Shown here in pieces: positions 18,676 to 27,095 of a stretch of DNA of 64,000 nucleotides (the stretch's first letter is position 1; every line of letters starts with the position of its first letter). The position numbers and the translations under genes are program-made. Origin of the DNA: Methylophilus methylotrophus DSM 46235 = ATCC 53528 (GTDB taxonomy: Bacteria > Pseudomonadota > Gammaproteobacteria > Burkholderiales > Methylophilaceae); assembly GCF_000378225.1 (NCBI RefSeq), contig NZ_KB905141.1, positions 1,255,326 through 1,319,325 on the forward strand, read 5' to 3'. Below the pieces are notes generated by a model. The model was given only the letters and a program-made list of their open reading frames with translations, was not told where the DNA came from and did no database searches.

Positions 18676-19610
18676 ACGGCCACCTCCTGACGCAAAGCTG
18701 CGCCTAGAGCAGGCATGAGCATGGCCTGTTTCTCCATACTGGAAAAGTCCTGGTTGGCAGGTAGCTCAACAATATCTTCCAGGTTAAACACATTGACTGG
18801 GACATACAGACTGGAACTTAAGCCACTCACCAGATAATCGCGATGAGCCACAGGTGCCACCACCATTCGGTTTAAACTCAGGAAAGGAAACTGACGGTCA
18901 AAGCTATCAAGCGAGCGCTGAAGCTCCAGCACCAGCTTGTCAAAATTATTCCGGTAAATCTCGTCACGGTCATTCAAAAAGTCGCGGTCAAGCTCAATCA
19001 GACGAGTATGATAGAGTTCGCCTTTGGCTGTAAACGTAATCAAACAGCCGCGAGGCAAAATACTCAGCATGACCAGGGCACGCTCCTCATGCTCCAGCAA
19101 GTGGGCGACATTCCGCTGTGCTAATGCATGCACGTCAATCGAGCGCAGGTTGAATCCGGCATCGACCAAATGATTCCCGGCTTCATTCACCGTGGCCTTT
19201 TTAGCACAAATCGCCAACATCAAAGGTTGGCGATTTGCCACTGAGGGATCTGAGGGCAGGTCGACACCATCTACAACCGCTTGATCTACAGAATAATCAA
19301 GCAGACCTTTGAGTTTCCATCGCAAGGCCGACTTTACCTCGTTATCAGGCAGGTTCGGTTTATCAATTTGTACAATATTGTACTGATCCACATTAAGAAC
19401 CAGATTACACGACATCGACTTCAAGGCATTTTTGGTCACAAAGTGACGTAATGTGGAAGTAGCATGTAACGGCATTTGCTCAACAGCGGCAAATGAAACG
19501 ACCGGTTTGCTCCCCTCTGCGGGCGGCGTAAGGGCAACCGTACTGATATGCATCTCGGTAAAGCTGACCCCCACTTGCTGCTTGCTCTTTTGTCGTTTAA
19601 ACCATTCCAT
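18672..19610 (-). CDS. mshI: MSHA biogenesis protein MshI (PilM-like)
   Basis: Actin-fold cytoplasmic assembly protein related to PilM, which recruits PilN/PilO-type partners. About 312 residues from the ATG at 19610, beginning MEWFKRQKSKQQVGVSF. A GTG seven codons upstream is an alternative start; neither has a strong ribosome-binding site. It is the first gene of the second MSHA transcription block (mshI to mshN), which follows the terminator after mshQ. A TATAAT box lies about 50 bases upstream. Confidence 0.87.
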   Translation of the reverse strand: MEWFKRQKSKQQVGVSFTEMHISTVALTPPAEGSKPVVSFAAVEQMPLHATSTLRHFVTKNALKSMSCNLVLNVDQYNIVQIDKPNLPDNEVKSALRWKLKGLLDYSVDQAVVDGVDLPSDPSVANRQPLMLAICAKKATVNEAGNHLVDAGFNLRSIDVHALAQRNVAHLLEHEERALVMLSILPRGCLITFTAKGELYHTRLIELDRDFLNDRDEIYRNNFDKLVLELQRSLDSFDRQFPFLSLNRMVVAPVAHRDYLVSGLSSSLYVPVNVFNLEDIVELPANQDFSSMEKQAMLMPALGAALRQEVAV

Positions 19611-19662
19611 AGAGAATCGACTGTCTTTCACAGTAATTTTTTATTTAAAATCAATGTACAAC

Positions 19663-19668
19663 ATTATA
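19663..19668 (-). promoter_or_regulatory. Possible -10 box for the mshI-mshN block
   Basis: On the minus strand TATAAT lies in the 254-base gap between mshQ and mshI, with a weak ATTTAC 16 bases upstream. The terminator after mshQ makes a separate promoter here likely. The gap also holds TAAGAC-6-GTCTTA at about 19759-19778, a short inverted repeat of unknown use. Confidence 0.4.
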
Positions 19669-19854
19669 AACTTAAAGCATAGCCGTAAATAAGTATACAC
19701 AAAAAATCCTACTTAACATCCTCTTCGTATGCGTCACATGACTTAAGGGATAGTATGGTATCTAAGACCTGCTCGTCTTAAATATGCACCCATGCCTTAT
19801 TTATGGGAGCAACTTTAGTGCCTGAAACTTGCGATTAAATGGGAGAATAAAACA

Positions 19855-19880
19855 ACAAAACCACCTGATTTAGGTGGTTT
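19855..19880 (-). terminator. Rho-independent terminator after mshQ
   Basis: The stem AAACCACCT / AGGTGGTTT (9 bp, 5-base loop) begins 5 bases beyond the mshQ stop. On the minus strand it is followed by TTTTGTTGTTTTA. It separates the structural pilin block from the mshI-N block. Confidence 0.8.
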
Positions 19881-19885
19881 GGCAC

Positions 19886-22800
19886 TTATTGGAAGTTTTC
19901 ACGCATGTAAATAATAGGCGCTTTGTAGATGCCAAAGGAAGCACGCCCTACTGGATCTGTTGTACCGAACCAGTCCCTACCTCCGTTGATAGCGCTGACC
20001 GGGCTGGCATTACTTTGACAGGTGACCTCCCCTGAAACAGCATCTCCAAGATTCACTTCAAGATCAACACTACCAACATTAGGCCGCCCATCTGAGCCAA
20101 CCTTCGGGGCAGCAAGAAGCGCATTCACCAGGCCATTATTAGCAGTATATGTACCATTCAAAAAGGTCTCACACGCAGTCAGGTTACCCTTGTAGTTTTT
20201 CATGACGATACTTCTGCTATCAATTGTCGTACATGCATCACCCTGACTACGCACATAAAAGCCATCTTTGTAATATTGCGCCTCGATCGGTACTGGCAAG
20301 GCTAATAACTCAGAGCCATGGGCGGGGATGACGGCTAAACGGCCATAACGAAATGGTGATCCGCCACCGTTCAATGCAGTTATCGCCGAGCTGACATTAT
20401 CACTGTCTCGCAACTCGGCTGAAATCACCACGTTTTGTTGATTGACGGCAGTCGAAGGTCGAGACAATTTATGTCTGACACGAACATTGGTAGTGCCATT
20501 ACTCCAAACCGGCGTCGTATTATCTGCGATTTTAGTGATTGCCGGACTGGCAGCACTTTGACTAAGCGTCGTGCCATTCGCTGGAGACGCGCTAAAGTGA
20601 TACACGGTGTAATCGTTTAAGGCCATGCGAGCATAATCACCGGTATAGTTTTGTGTCGTTGCATTCGACGAGTTGAGTGCTGTAATTGTAAAGGGAGTGA
20701 TTATCCCCGGCCCGGCACTGGTAGGCGTTGTATCTTGTCCATAGTACACAAAATTGCCACAGGCCAGCGTGACGGCTGAAGCATCTACCCTCAAGCTAGA
20801 AGGTTTAAAGCGGCCAAAGTAGTTGGTGTCTGTCGTATTGCCAAACAAGCAGCCATATTTTTTGGGCGATCCGTCCCCCGCATTATCGAAATTATTATTA
20901 CAGTCACCTTTGGATACATCGACAGCAGTGAACGTATCATCGTAAAGCCCTTGCGGTAGAATTTTAAAATGCCCCACTTCAGAGTAAGCAAAGTTGTCAC
21001 CTGTACTGGCTCCTGCATTACCTGCAGCAAATACACCAGTCACAATACCAACCGCGGGTGCTCCAGGATGCGCTTGCAATAAGGCATTAGCAATTTTCGG
21101 GGTACCGTTGTAGCCCTGCTCCCCGCTTGCAGCGCTCAGGCTGAACCTGTCCGCATTAGGAGAGGTATTCGCTCCAGCCCGGAAGGTGGGTGTCGCGGTA
21201 GCTGTTGGTGAAGCGGATTGCACAGTATTACTATTGGTAATGGATAAAGACTGCGGACGGATTGCAAAATTATCAGAAGAACACCCCGATTTATTCTGGC
21301 TGGTGTCCCTGACTTGGCAACGCAAATTGGGATAAGCACGTGTCACATCTGTTGCGCTAAAGGTCACCTTTTTACGTCCACCATCCGATGCAGTGAAACT
21401 GACATCTTTGGTCACGATAATATTATTGCTACACGTGTTACTACTATCCGTAACCAGATCAACTTTTAAACTCGAGTTATAACCACTTGATTGTGCACCA
21501 CTAGATAATAGGGCGACCACGTCAACATCAAAAGACTGCCCAAGCACCTTGGTATAAAGCGGGTTACGCGCAGATGTATTGTTTTTAAGATTATTGTAGG
21601 TTAAACCACTTTCCATGCACTCAAATGTACTCACGCAAGCCGTGCTCGTCATCGTAAAACTGCAACTTTGCGAGTTATTCGCTGTGTTCCAGCACTTGAT
21701 GCCATTCATCGGCCCTTTACTGAGTCCGCTTGCTCCCAAGGTATAAGTGGCTGCAGCGCTGCCCTGTAAGGTGAGGGTGTCAATGGAGCCGGCATTCCCG
21801 ACATCAAACTGGGCATCCGGGGTCACCGTGACGGTGGGAGAGCTGGGAGAAATGGTCAGCGTCCCTGTAAGGCTACCTGAGTTGATGAGCTGATCATCCG
21901 GACAAGGCATTGTAGAAACCAAACAAGCCATCACCTGCACATCAACCGGACATAAAGAAGAACTGCCTGGGTGACGGATTTCCAGATGGTCGTAGTCTGG
22001 GACCACCGTGGAGCCAACCACAAAGTCATAGCTAAACGTATGGATGCCAGGCGATGTAAAGTCATATTCAATCGCCGCGCCGGTGTCTGTTAAGGTGGTA
22101 TTGACTGTATTTCCTAACTGGCCTGTTTTAGCTATCGCGCAAGCTGTGGAATTATTATTTGACCAAAATGTTTGATAATTCCCTACACAATAACGGCTAA
22201 AATTTCCATCTCGCTCCCTGAAACTTTCAACCACATCCAGATTGGCGGGTAGCGCTGTACTAGAGGGGCAGGCAATATTGGTTGAGCCACTTCCAGATGA
22301 GCAGTTTCCTGCATAGGGGTATGTCCCGGCCACCTGCTTGCCATTATTATCCACATATCGAACACCACAACCACAGTCAGAGCCACCCAAATAGGTATCC
22401 ACCACATGGTAATAACGCACTGGATTACTGGTGCTAACGGGATACAACAAAGGAATATTAATCGTCACCTTTGCAGTCACAAAGTCAAAAGGATAGGTGT
22501 AACTCCAATCTATTGTTACTTGTGGCCCGCCGCCGACATTGTTTCCGGGAACGGTGAACTGCGAACGGGTTGTCTGGGCGTTTCCTGCTGATGCATTGGC
22601 AGGCGATACCGCTGTCATTGCTTGCGCTGTATAGTTGGCAGGTGCGTTGTAGGCAAAGTGATCCGGGCCATAAATCTGGTTATTTCCCCGAATATAAATC
22701 CCATTATCTAACCTGCTATTGGCAGGTGTTCGATCTGGCTGATATAACTGACCAGTGCTGTTGAGCCTTTGCACTTGAATCTGTGAGTTATCGTTGATAA

Positions 22801-22942
22801 AGATTTTCAAACCATTCGTCGAGTTGGAGCCCCCATTGGCATTCAAAGTCACAGTCGCTGCCTGCACACCTTCACAGATCAAAACGCTACATAGACATAG
22901 TAGCCATATAATGGTTGCTCTCATCCTTTTCAAAATGCTCAT
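19886..22942 (-). CDS. mshQ: MshQ-like large secreted protein (DUF6701 type)
   Basis: 1018-residue exported protein, last gene of the pilin block. The N-terminus has a signal peptide (hydrophobic residues 10-24, cleavage near VQA). The body is rich in Thr, Ser, Asn and Gly with many Cys pairs (for example GGSDCGCGVRY, CPVDVQVMACLV), as in secreted beta-rich proteins. The C-terminal half resembles the DUF6701 region of MshQ-type proteins. It follows mshP by 6 bases. By position and composition it may be a pilus-tip or surface adhesin, but this is inference. No membrane anchor at the C-terminus is seen. Confidence 0.8.
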   Translation of the reverse strand: MSILKRMRATIIWLLCLCSVLICEGVQAATVTLNANGGSNSTNGLKIFINDNSQIQVQRLNSTGQLYQPDRTPANSRLDNGIYIRGNNQIYGPDHFAYNAPANYTAQAMTAVSPANASAGNAQTTRSQFTVPGNNVGGGPQVTIDWSYTYPFDFVTAKVTINIPLLYPVSTSNPVRYYHVVDTYLGGSDCGCGVRYVDNNGKQVAGTYPYAGNCSSGSGSTNIACPSSTALPANLDVVESFRERDGNFSRYCVGNYQTFWSNNNSTACAIAKTGQLGNTVNTTLTDTGAAIEYDFTSPGIHTFSYDFVVGSTVVPDYDHLEIRHPGSSSLCPVDVQVMACLVSTMPCPDDQLINSGSLTGTLTISPSSPTVTVTPDAQFDVGNAGSIDTLTLQGSAAATYTLGASGLSKGPMNGIKCWNTANNSQSCSFTMTSTACVSTFECMESGLTYNNLKNNTSARNPLYTKVLGQSFDVDVVALLSSGAQSSGYNSSLKVDLVTDSSNTCSNNIIVTKDVSFTASDGGRKKVTFSATDVTRAYPNLRCQVRDTSQNKSGCSSDNFAIRPQSLSITNSNTVQSASPTATATPTFRAGANTSPNADRFSLSAASGEQGYNGTPKIANALLQAHPGAPAVGIVTGVFAAGNAGASTGDNFAYSEVGHFKILPQGLYDDTFTAVDVSKGDCNNNFDNAGDGSPKKYGCLFGNTTDTNYFGRFKPSSLRVDASAVTLACGNFVYYGQDTTPTSAGPGIITPFTITALNSSNATTQNYTGDYARMALNDYTVYHFSASPANGTTLSQSAASPAITKIADNTTPVWSNGTTNVRVRHKLSRPSTAVNQQNVVISAELRDSDNVSSAITALNGGGSPFRYGRLAVIPAHGSELLALPVPIEAQYYKDGFYVRSQGDACTTIDSRSIVMKNYKGNLTACETFLNGTYTANNGLVNALLAAPKVGSDGRPNVGSVDLEVNLGDAVSGEVTCQSNASPVSAINGGRDWFGTTDPVGRASFGIYKAPIIYMRENFQ

Positions 22943-22948
22943 TTTCCT

Positions 22949-23398
22949 TTAACTACACTCTTCTGCGCCCATTAAGCAACGACTCAAACTCACAGTGACT
23001 TTGCGCTCAACATAATCCAGTGCGCCAGCGACTCCTTTTGAGGCGGTCGCAGTAATCGTATACATCCCGATATTTTGTGTCCCTGCCCGGTCTTGCGGCG
23101 TCGGACTTGTTTGATGACATGTCAGTGCAATCGTAAAGCCATTAATCGTAAATGGATCAGGTGGTGTTGGGCAGGTTTGCATTGAGCTCGACCCCGGGGC
23201 AATCACCTGATAAGCCGCCCACTCCACACCAGCCTTAGCCGCCAGGTAAGCTTGCGCACCTTGCACGTCCTGTATCGTGCCTTGATTGGCCAACAATGAC
23301 AGCCGCATGGAATAACCCACAAGCGACGCCAATATCACCATTAAGAAGATTGCCACAGGCAACATAAATCCTTTTATGCGATGAAGCGTATTTTTCAT
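22949..23398 (-). CDS. mshP: MSHA biogenesis protein MshP
   Basis: 149-residue pilin-like protein with a short basic N-terminus (MKNTLHRIKG) before a hydrophobic helix FMLPVAIFLMVILASLVGY, followed by an extracytoplasmic domain with several cysteines. The segment before the helix (KGFMLPVAI) resembles a PilX/MshP-type type IV pilin leader. In Vibrio MshP is a minor component between MshO and MshQ, as here. The start overlaps the mshO stop by 4 bases. Confidence 0.85.
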   Translation of the reverse strand: MKNTLHRIKGFMLPVAIFLMVILASLVGYSMRLSLLANQGTIQDVQGAQAYLAAKAGVEWAAYQVIAPGSSSMQTCPTPPDPFTINGFTIALTCHQTSPTPQDRAGTQNIGMYTITATASKGVAGALDYVERKVTVSLSRCLMGAEECS

Positions 23399-24183
23399 GG
23401 CGAATTCACCACATTAATCAGGTTAACTAGGCGCACCACACCGCCATTTTTACTGAGCTCCAACTGAGCCGTTACCACGCCGCTATGCTGCATCACACCT
23501 TCTGTGTAAGTAAAACTGCAGCCAGTGACATCTTGCGCAACGATACTTGGGGTGAGTCCGGCAAAGTTTGAGGGGTGTGCAGAGGGAATCGCGTAGTTTG
23601 AATACATCAATAGACGGCGGTTGGCTAAATCGCACACGTAAAATACGGCCCCGTTCACCACATAAAAACGGCTCCCTGGGGAGGGTAATGGAAAGGCTGA
23701 TCCACTAAATGAGAGCGTATTGAGATTGCTGCCAGTGCTCGTTAAAGAGCGAATCGTATCACCTGCATAAACATCGGCCCCTTCAATACCAAGGTTATAA
23801 ATCACCAGCTGGTCACCAGCGACCACTGAAGGCACAGAGTCACCAAGTACATTAAAACTATCGTTTGCTGTGGCAAAATCCAGCGTATCCTGCTGGTAAC
23901 GTCCTCCGGCTTTGATCGGCACAAACTCTACATAGGAATTATCGGCAGATACCCAGACGCTATTTGGTAACGCATTGCGTATATCGCGTGACATCCTGCG
24001 CAATGAGATATCTGCGCGATCGGCGAGCTCATAATAAGCCTCAGAATTCACATACGCCAGAATGGAGTTTTTGATGAAGGTGACGGAAATGCCACCGAGA
24101 ATTGCCATCACAACAATGACGATGACTAACTCGACCAAGGTGAAGCCTGAGATGGTTTTAGGTTGGTTAAATTCTCGGCGCAT
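23395..24183 (-). CDS. mshO: MSHA minor pseudopilin MshO
   Basis: 262-residue prepilin. The leader ends at SG and is followed by FTLVELVIVIVVMAILGG, a class type IV prepilin signal (cleavage after Gly13). The extracytoplasmic domain is beta-rich. MshO is a GspJ/PilW-like minor pilin thought to prime pilus assembly. It overlaps the mshD stop by 17 bases and shares ATGA with mshP. The N-methylation residue Glu at position 5 of the mature form is present. Confidence 0.9.
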   Translation of the reverse strand: MRREFNQPKTISGFTLVELVIVIVVMAILGGISVTFIKNSILAYVNSEAYYELADRADISLRRMSRDIRNALPNSVWVSADNSYVEFVPIKAGGRYQQDTLDFATANDSFNVLGDSVPSVVAGDQLVIYNLGIEGADVYAGDTIRSLTSTGSNLNTLSFSGSAFPLPSPGSRFYVVNGAVFYVCDLANRRLLMYSNYAIPSAHPSNFAGLTPSIVAQDVTGCSFTYTEGVMQHSGVVTAQLELSKNGGVVRLVNLINVVNSP

Positions 24184-24790
24184 AACGAACCCTGTATCCA
24201 GTCAGCCGGATTGTGGTATCTGCGGGACCTGTGACCGTAATCACAATCTGCAACACCGCATCTGCGGGTAGCGCTGAAAATGCACCACTCGCGCCGACCT
24301 GACTAATTGCAACTGAAGCGGCATAAGGATTTAAGCCCGGCAAAGCAGTGGCGTTGCCAATACGGCAAATCCCGGCACATCCGCCACCAGGCATGGCAAA
24401 TCCACCATAATCGGCCACATTATCAAATGGATCAGTGGCACTGTAACGGCTCTCTGTAGAGGGTGTGGGGCCATTTAAGGTCGCGTTTTGTGGATTGGCG
24501 CAATCACCATAACCCGTGGCAGTAGACGCATTGGGATCATCCGGGTCACAAAAGGTAAAAGGCATTTGTTGAATTTCCTGCATGAGAGATTCAGCAATCG
24601 CAATTGCCTGTTTACGCACTAGCGGATCTGCAGAATGGCGCCCCATAAAAGAAAGCGCACCGATGACACCGGCGATGGCGGTGGTCACAATCACCATGAA
24701 CACTACCATCTCCACCAATGAAAAACCCCCTTGCGAGCATATGCCCGATTTGCCTGGTTGTCTGTGAGAGTGATGTTTGTTGTGATGCAT
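24167..24790 (-). CDS. mshD: MSHA minor pseudopilin MshD
   Basis: 207-residue prepilin from the ATG at 24790. The leader is unusually long and His/Lys-rich, about 20 residues, ending GG before FSLVEMVVFMVIVTTAIAG. Glu5 of the mature helix is kept. The globular part is beta-rich with Cys pairs (CDPDDP, CAGICR). A GTG six codons upstream keeps the frame, but AGGCTGG lies at suitable spacing before the ATG. Gene order mshC-mshD-mshO is that of known MSHA loci. Confidence 0.87.
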   Translation of the reverse strand: MHHNKHHSHRQPGKSGICSQGGFSLVEMVVFMVIVTTAIAGVIGALSFMGRHSADPLVRKQAIAIAESLMQEIQQMPFTFCDPDDPNASTATGYGDCANPQNATLNGPTPSTESRYSATDPFDNVADYGGFAMPGGGCAGICRIGNATALPGLNPYAASVAISQVGASGAFSALPADAVLQIVITVTGPADTTIRLTGYRVRYAPRI

Positions 24791-24819
24791 TATTATCCAG
24801 CCTGTCACTGACCGACTCG

Positions 24820-25281
24820 TCAGTGTATGTACCCGGTGTCCGCCTCGACAGTCACGGTCACCGATTGCGCGTTATTCTTTCTGTTGATCGCTTGATAACT
24901 CACCGTTGAGTTCGGGATGGCACGACCAAGTGAATCAAACCCAAGACTGGGATTGTCAGAATTTATATCTACATTCTTGCTGCTCGTAAAGATATATGCA
25001 GCTGTCGTTTCGGGATTAATCACCGCTTGATTGCAAGTATTATCAAAACACAAACTAACGGTATCAGGCGATGCATCATTGTGAATCACATATACGTTCC
25101 TACGCTGGGCAATGGCCGTTTTCTGCGCATAGCGCAGCGTAGATGAAAGTAAACCCGCGTCACCGCGGGTTTCAAAGATGTCACCGTTTGCGAATCGGGG
25201 AGTCGCTACTGCAACCATAATACTGGTCAAAGCGATAACAACGACCAGTTCAACAAGTGTAAAGCCCGATGACTGCCGCAT
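24820..25281 (-). CDS. mshC: MSHA minor pseudopilin MshC (GspH-like)
   Basis: 153-residue prepilin: leader MRQSSG, then FTLVELVVVIALTSIMVAVATP. A GspH/FimT-like domain follows, with a DTVSLCFDNTCNQ segment carrying two cysteines. The start is 10 bases after the normal-position stop of mshA (25292). There is no good ribosome-binding site, so translation is probably coupled to that of the pilin. Because mshA contains an earlier stop at 25469, this coupling may be broken. Confidence 0.88.
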   Translation of the reverse strand: MRQSSGFTLVELVVVIALTSIMVAVATPRFANGDIFETRGDAGLLSSTLRYAQKTAIAQRRNVYVIHNDASPDTVSLCFDNTCNQAVINPETTAAYIFTSSKNVDINSDNPSLGFDSLGRAIPNSTVSYQAINRKNNAQSVTVTVEADTGYIH

Positions 25282-25291
25282 AAACTACATA

Positions 25292-25747
25292 TTAGTTACA
25301 GTTGGCGGCTACTACAGCTGGCTGCAAGTTAGCCGTATTGACCACACCTGTGTTGGCGTTGTAGGTGAAAGAACAGTTAGGAAAACCAGCCGCATTAAAA
25401 GTAGCGACGGGTGCTGCATAAGCCACCGCATAAGAGTTTGCATCAAAATTTTGTAGCGCTGCCGTAGGTTACCCAGTCGCCGAAGCGGCTGGGTAACCTA
25501 CGGCAGCTACAACGTCAACGTTTGTTCCATCCATGGCAACAGTCAGACCCTGCTGACCTCCCGCAATCCATGCAGCGCGGGCCATGTTACCAGCAGATCT
25601 TACAGAAGCCGCCAAACCGTTCATACTCGCCGCACGAGCATTCGCCTGAACATTAACAAACCTAGGCAATGCTGTTGCTGCTAAAATACCCAATACTGCA
25701 ATTACCACGACCAACTCAACCAATGTAAAACCCGCTTGTTTTTTCAT
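25292..25747 (-). pseudogene. mshA: MSHA major pilin MshA, reading frame interrupted by an in-frame TAA
   Basis: Type IV major pilin gene. The leader MKKQAG is followed by FTLVELVVVIAVLGILAATALP, with cleavage after Gly6, and a good ribosome-binding site (AGGAG) precedes the ATG. The frame stops at a TAA (25469-25471) after 92 codons. The same frame then stays open for 58 codons, ending at 25292 and including PNCSFTYN and a final AANC. These two cysteines are the expected C-terminal disulfide loop. Full length would be about 150 residues, normal for MshA. The stop lies inside a perfect inverted repeat. Without readthrough the 92-residue product lacks the C-terminal domain and is unlikely to make a stable pilus. 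It could be a real mutation, a regulated stop or an assembly error. Confidence 0.85.
25451..25512 (-). repeat. Perfect inverted repeat / UUCG-capped hairpin around the mshA stop
   Basis: CTGCCGTAGGTTACCCAG (25459-25476) is repeated exactly in inverse at 25489-25506. A further 6 bp (TTGTAG/CTACAA) pair beyond a 2-base bulge (25457-25458). The 12 central bases fold again into CGC-TTCG-GCG on the minus strand, giving a C(UUCG)G tetraloop in the mRNA. The in-frame TAA of mshA lies in the 3' arm, paired with part of the GGT-TAC codons in the 5' arm. Confidence 0.9.
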
Positions 25748-25820
25748 TACTTAAACTCCTAATCAAATTCCCTACCGTTATTGTCACAGTGGCAGGTTAT
25801 AACTGCGTTAAATCACATAA

Positions 25821-25836
25821 AGCAAAGACTATGCCA
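25821..25836 (-). promoter_or_regulatory. Sigma-54 (-24/-12) promoter of mshA
   Basis: On the minus strand TGGCATAGTCTTTGCT matches the RpoN consensus TGGCAC-N5-TTGCW, with one change (C to T at position 6) and exact GG-to-GC spacing. It lies 74-89 bases before the mshA ATG. Sigma-54 drives pilA in several pilus systems. No activator-binding site was identified. Confidence 0.72.
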
Positions 25837-25875
25837 GACAATTTTGGTCCATATTCAGTTGCGCCAAATAAACAA

Positions 25876-27090
25876 TTAGCCACCTTTCAACATGACCGAA
25901 CTCATATCCCAAATGGGTAAAAACACCCCTAACGCGAGCACTAATACCAGTGCTCCAAGGAACATGATTAAAATAGGTTCAATCTGCGCCCCCAAGGTTT
26001 TAACGTCATACTCAACATCCGCCTGATACATATCGGCAATTTCTTGCATTAATGTATCCAGCGAGCCAGATTCTTCGCCTACCGCAATCATTTGCAAAAC
26101 TAGCGAATTAAATACGCCTGTTTGGGTGGCCGTTCGCAAGATGGTTTCACCGCGCTCTATGCCTGCAGACATGCTTAATATTTTGGCGGAGATATATTCA
26201 TTTTCAACCGTTTGAGACACTAGTCTCAAAGCTGAGAGAATCGGCAAGCCACTTCGAGTGGATAAAGCAAAACTACGTGCGAACCTCGCCATGGTGCCTT
26301 TAAAAATGATTTTTCCGGCAATCGGAATACGCATTTTGATGCGATCCCAGTTTGACCGACCACTTGCCGTTTTAACATAAGCTTTAAACGCCCAGCCCAC
26401 CCCAGCAATCATGCCAATCAGCACAAACCAGTAATTGCGCATAAAGTTTGAAAAGGCGATCAGCATTTTGGTGATAAATGGCAAATCCGCATGCATGCTG
26501 GCAAACACTTTTTCAAATTGCGGGATCACCATGACATTAATCACCACAACGGCGATGGCCATGGCGGTCAAGACAAACATAGGATATTGCAAAGCCGACT
26601 TGATTTGCCCACGCATGAATCGTTCAAACTCAATATGTTCGGACAGACGCAGAAAAATGTTATCCAGGTTACCTGTCGTTTCGCCCACCCGGATCATGCT
26701 AATATAAAAACTGTCAAAGACCTTAGGATGCTCAGTCATCGCCACTGACAATTCCCGGCCGGAATCCAGACTCACGCGCAACTGCCCCACCACTTGCGCT
26801 AATTTTTGATTACCTACCGAGCTTTGTATGCCAGCCAATGCACGCATGATAGGAATCCCTGCCTTAAGCAGGGTATACATCTGCTTGCTAAAGATCATGA
26901 CATCAAGGCTAGTGACTTTTTCTTCAAACAGGTTAATGGCAACCGCACCTGCTTTTTTAGGCTTAATCTCAACCGGGGTAATCCTGGTGCCAATTAAAGC
27001 AGCACCCAATGCGTCAACATCCGCGGCCTCCTGTACGCCGGTCACCATCATGCCATCTTCGGTCCGTCCCTTGTATTCAAATAATGGCAT
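25876..27090 (-). CDS. mshG: MSHA inner-membrane platform protein MshG (PilC/GspF family)
   Basis: Polytopic inner-membrane platform protein of the pilus motor, 404 residues. It has the two repeated T2SSF domains, at about residues 70-190 and 270-395, with membrane segments near 170-190, 215-240 and 375-395. The family motif region AVGEESGSLDTLMQEIADMY is clear, and the parallel first-copy motif is RVGETTGNLDNIFLRLSEH. It starts 5 bases after the mshE stop, so the motor ATPase and its platform are coexpressed. Confidence 0.95.
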   Translation of the reverse strand: MPLFEYKGRTEDGMMVTGVQEAADVDALGAALIGTRITPVEIKPKKAGAVAINLFEEKVTSLDVMIFSKQMYTLLKAGIPIMRALAGIQSSVGNQKLAQVVGQLRVSLDSGRELSVAMTEHPKVFDSFYISMIRVGETTGNLDNIFLRLSEHIEFERFMRGQIKSALQYPMFVLTAMAIAVVVINVMVIPQFEKVFASMHADLPFITKMLIAFSNFMRNYWFVLIGMIAGVGWAFKAYVKTASGRSNWDRIKMRIPIAGKIIFKGTMARFARSFALSTRSGLPILSALRLVSQTVENEYISAKILSMSAGIERGETILRTATQTGVFNSLVLQMIAVGEESGSLDTLMQEIADMYQADVEYDVKTLGAQIEPILIMFLGALVLVLALGVFLPIWDMSSVMLKGG

Positions 27091-27095
27091 AAAGG

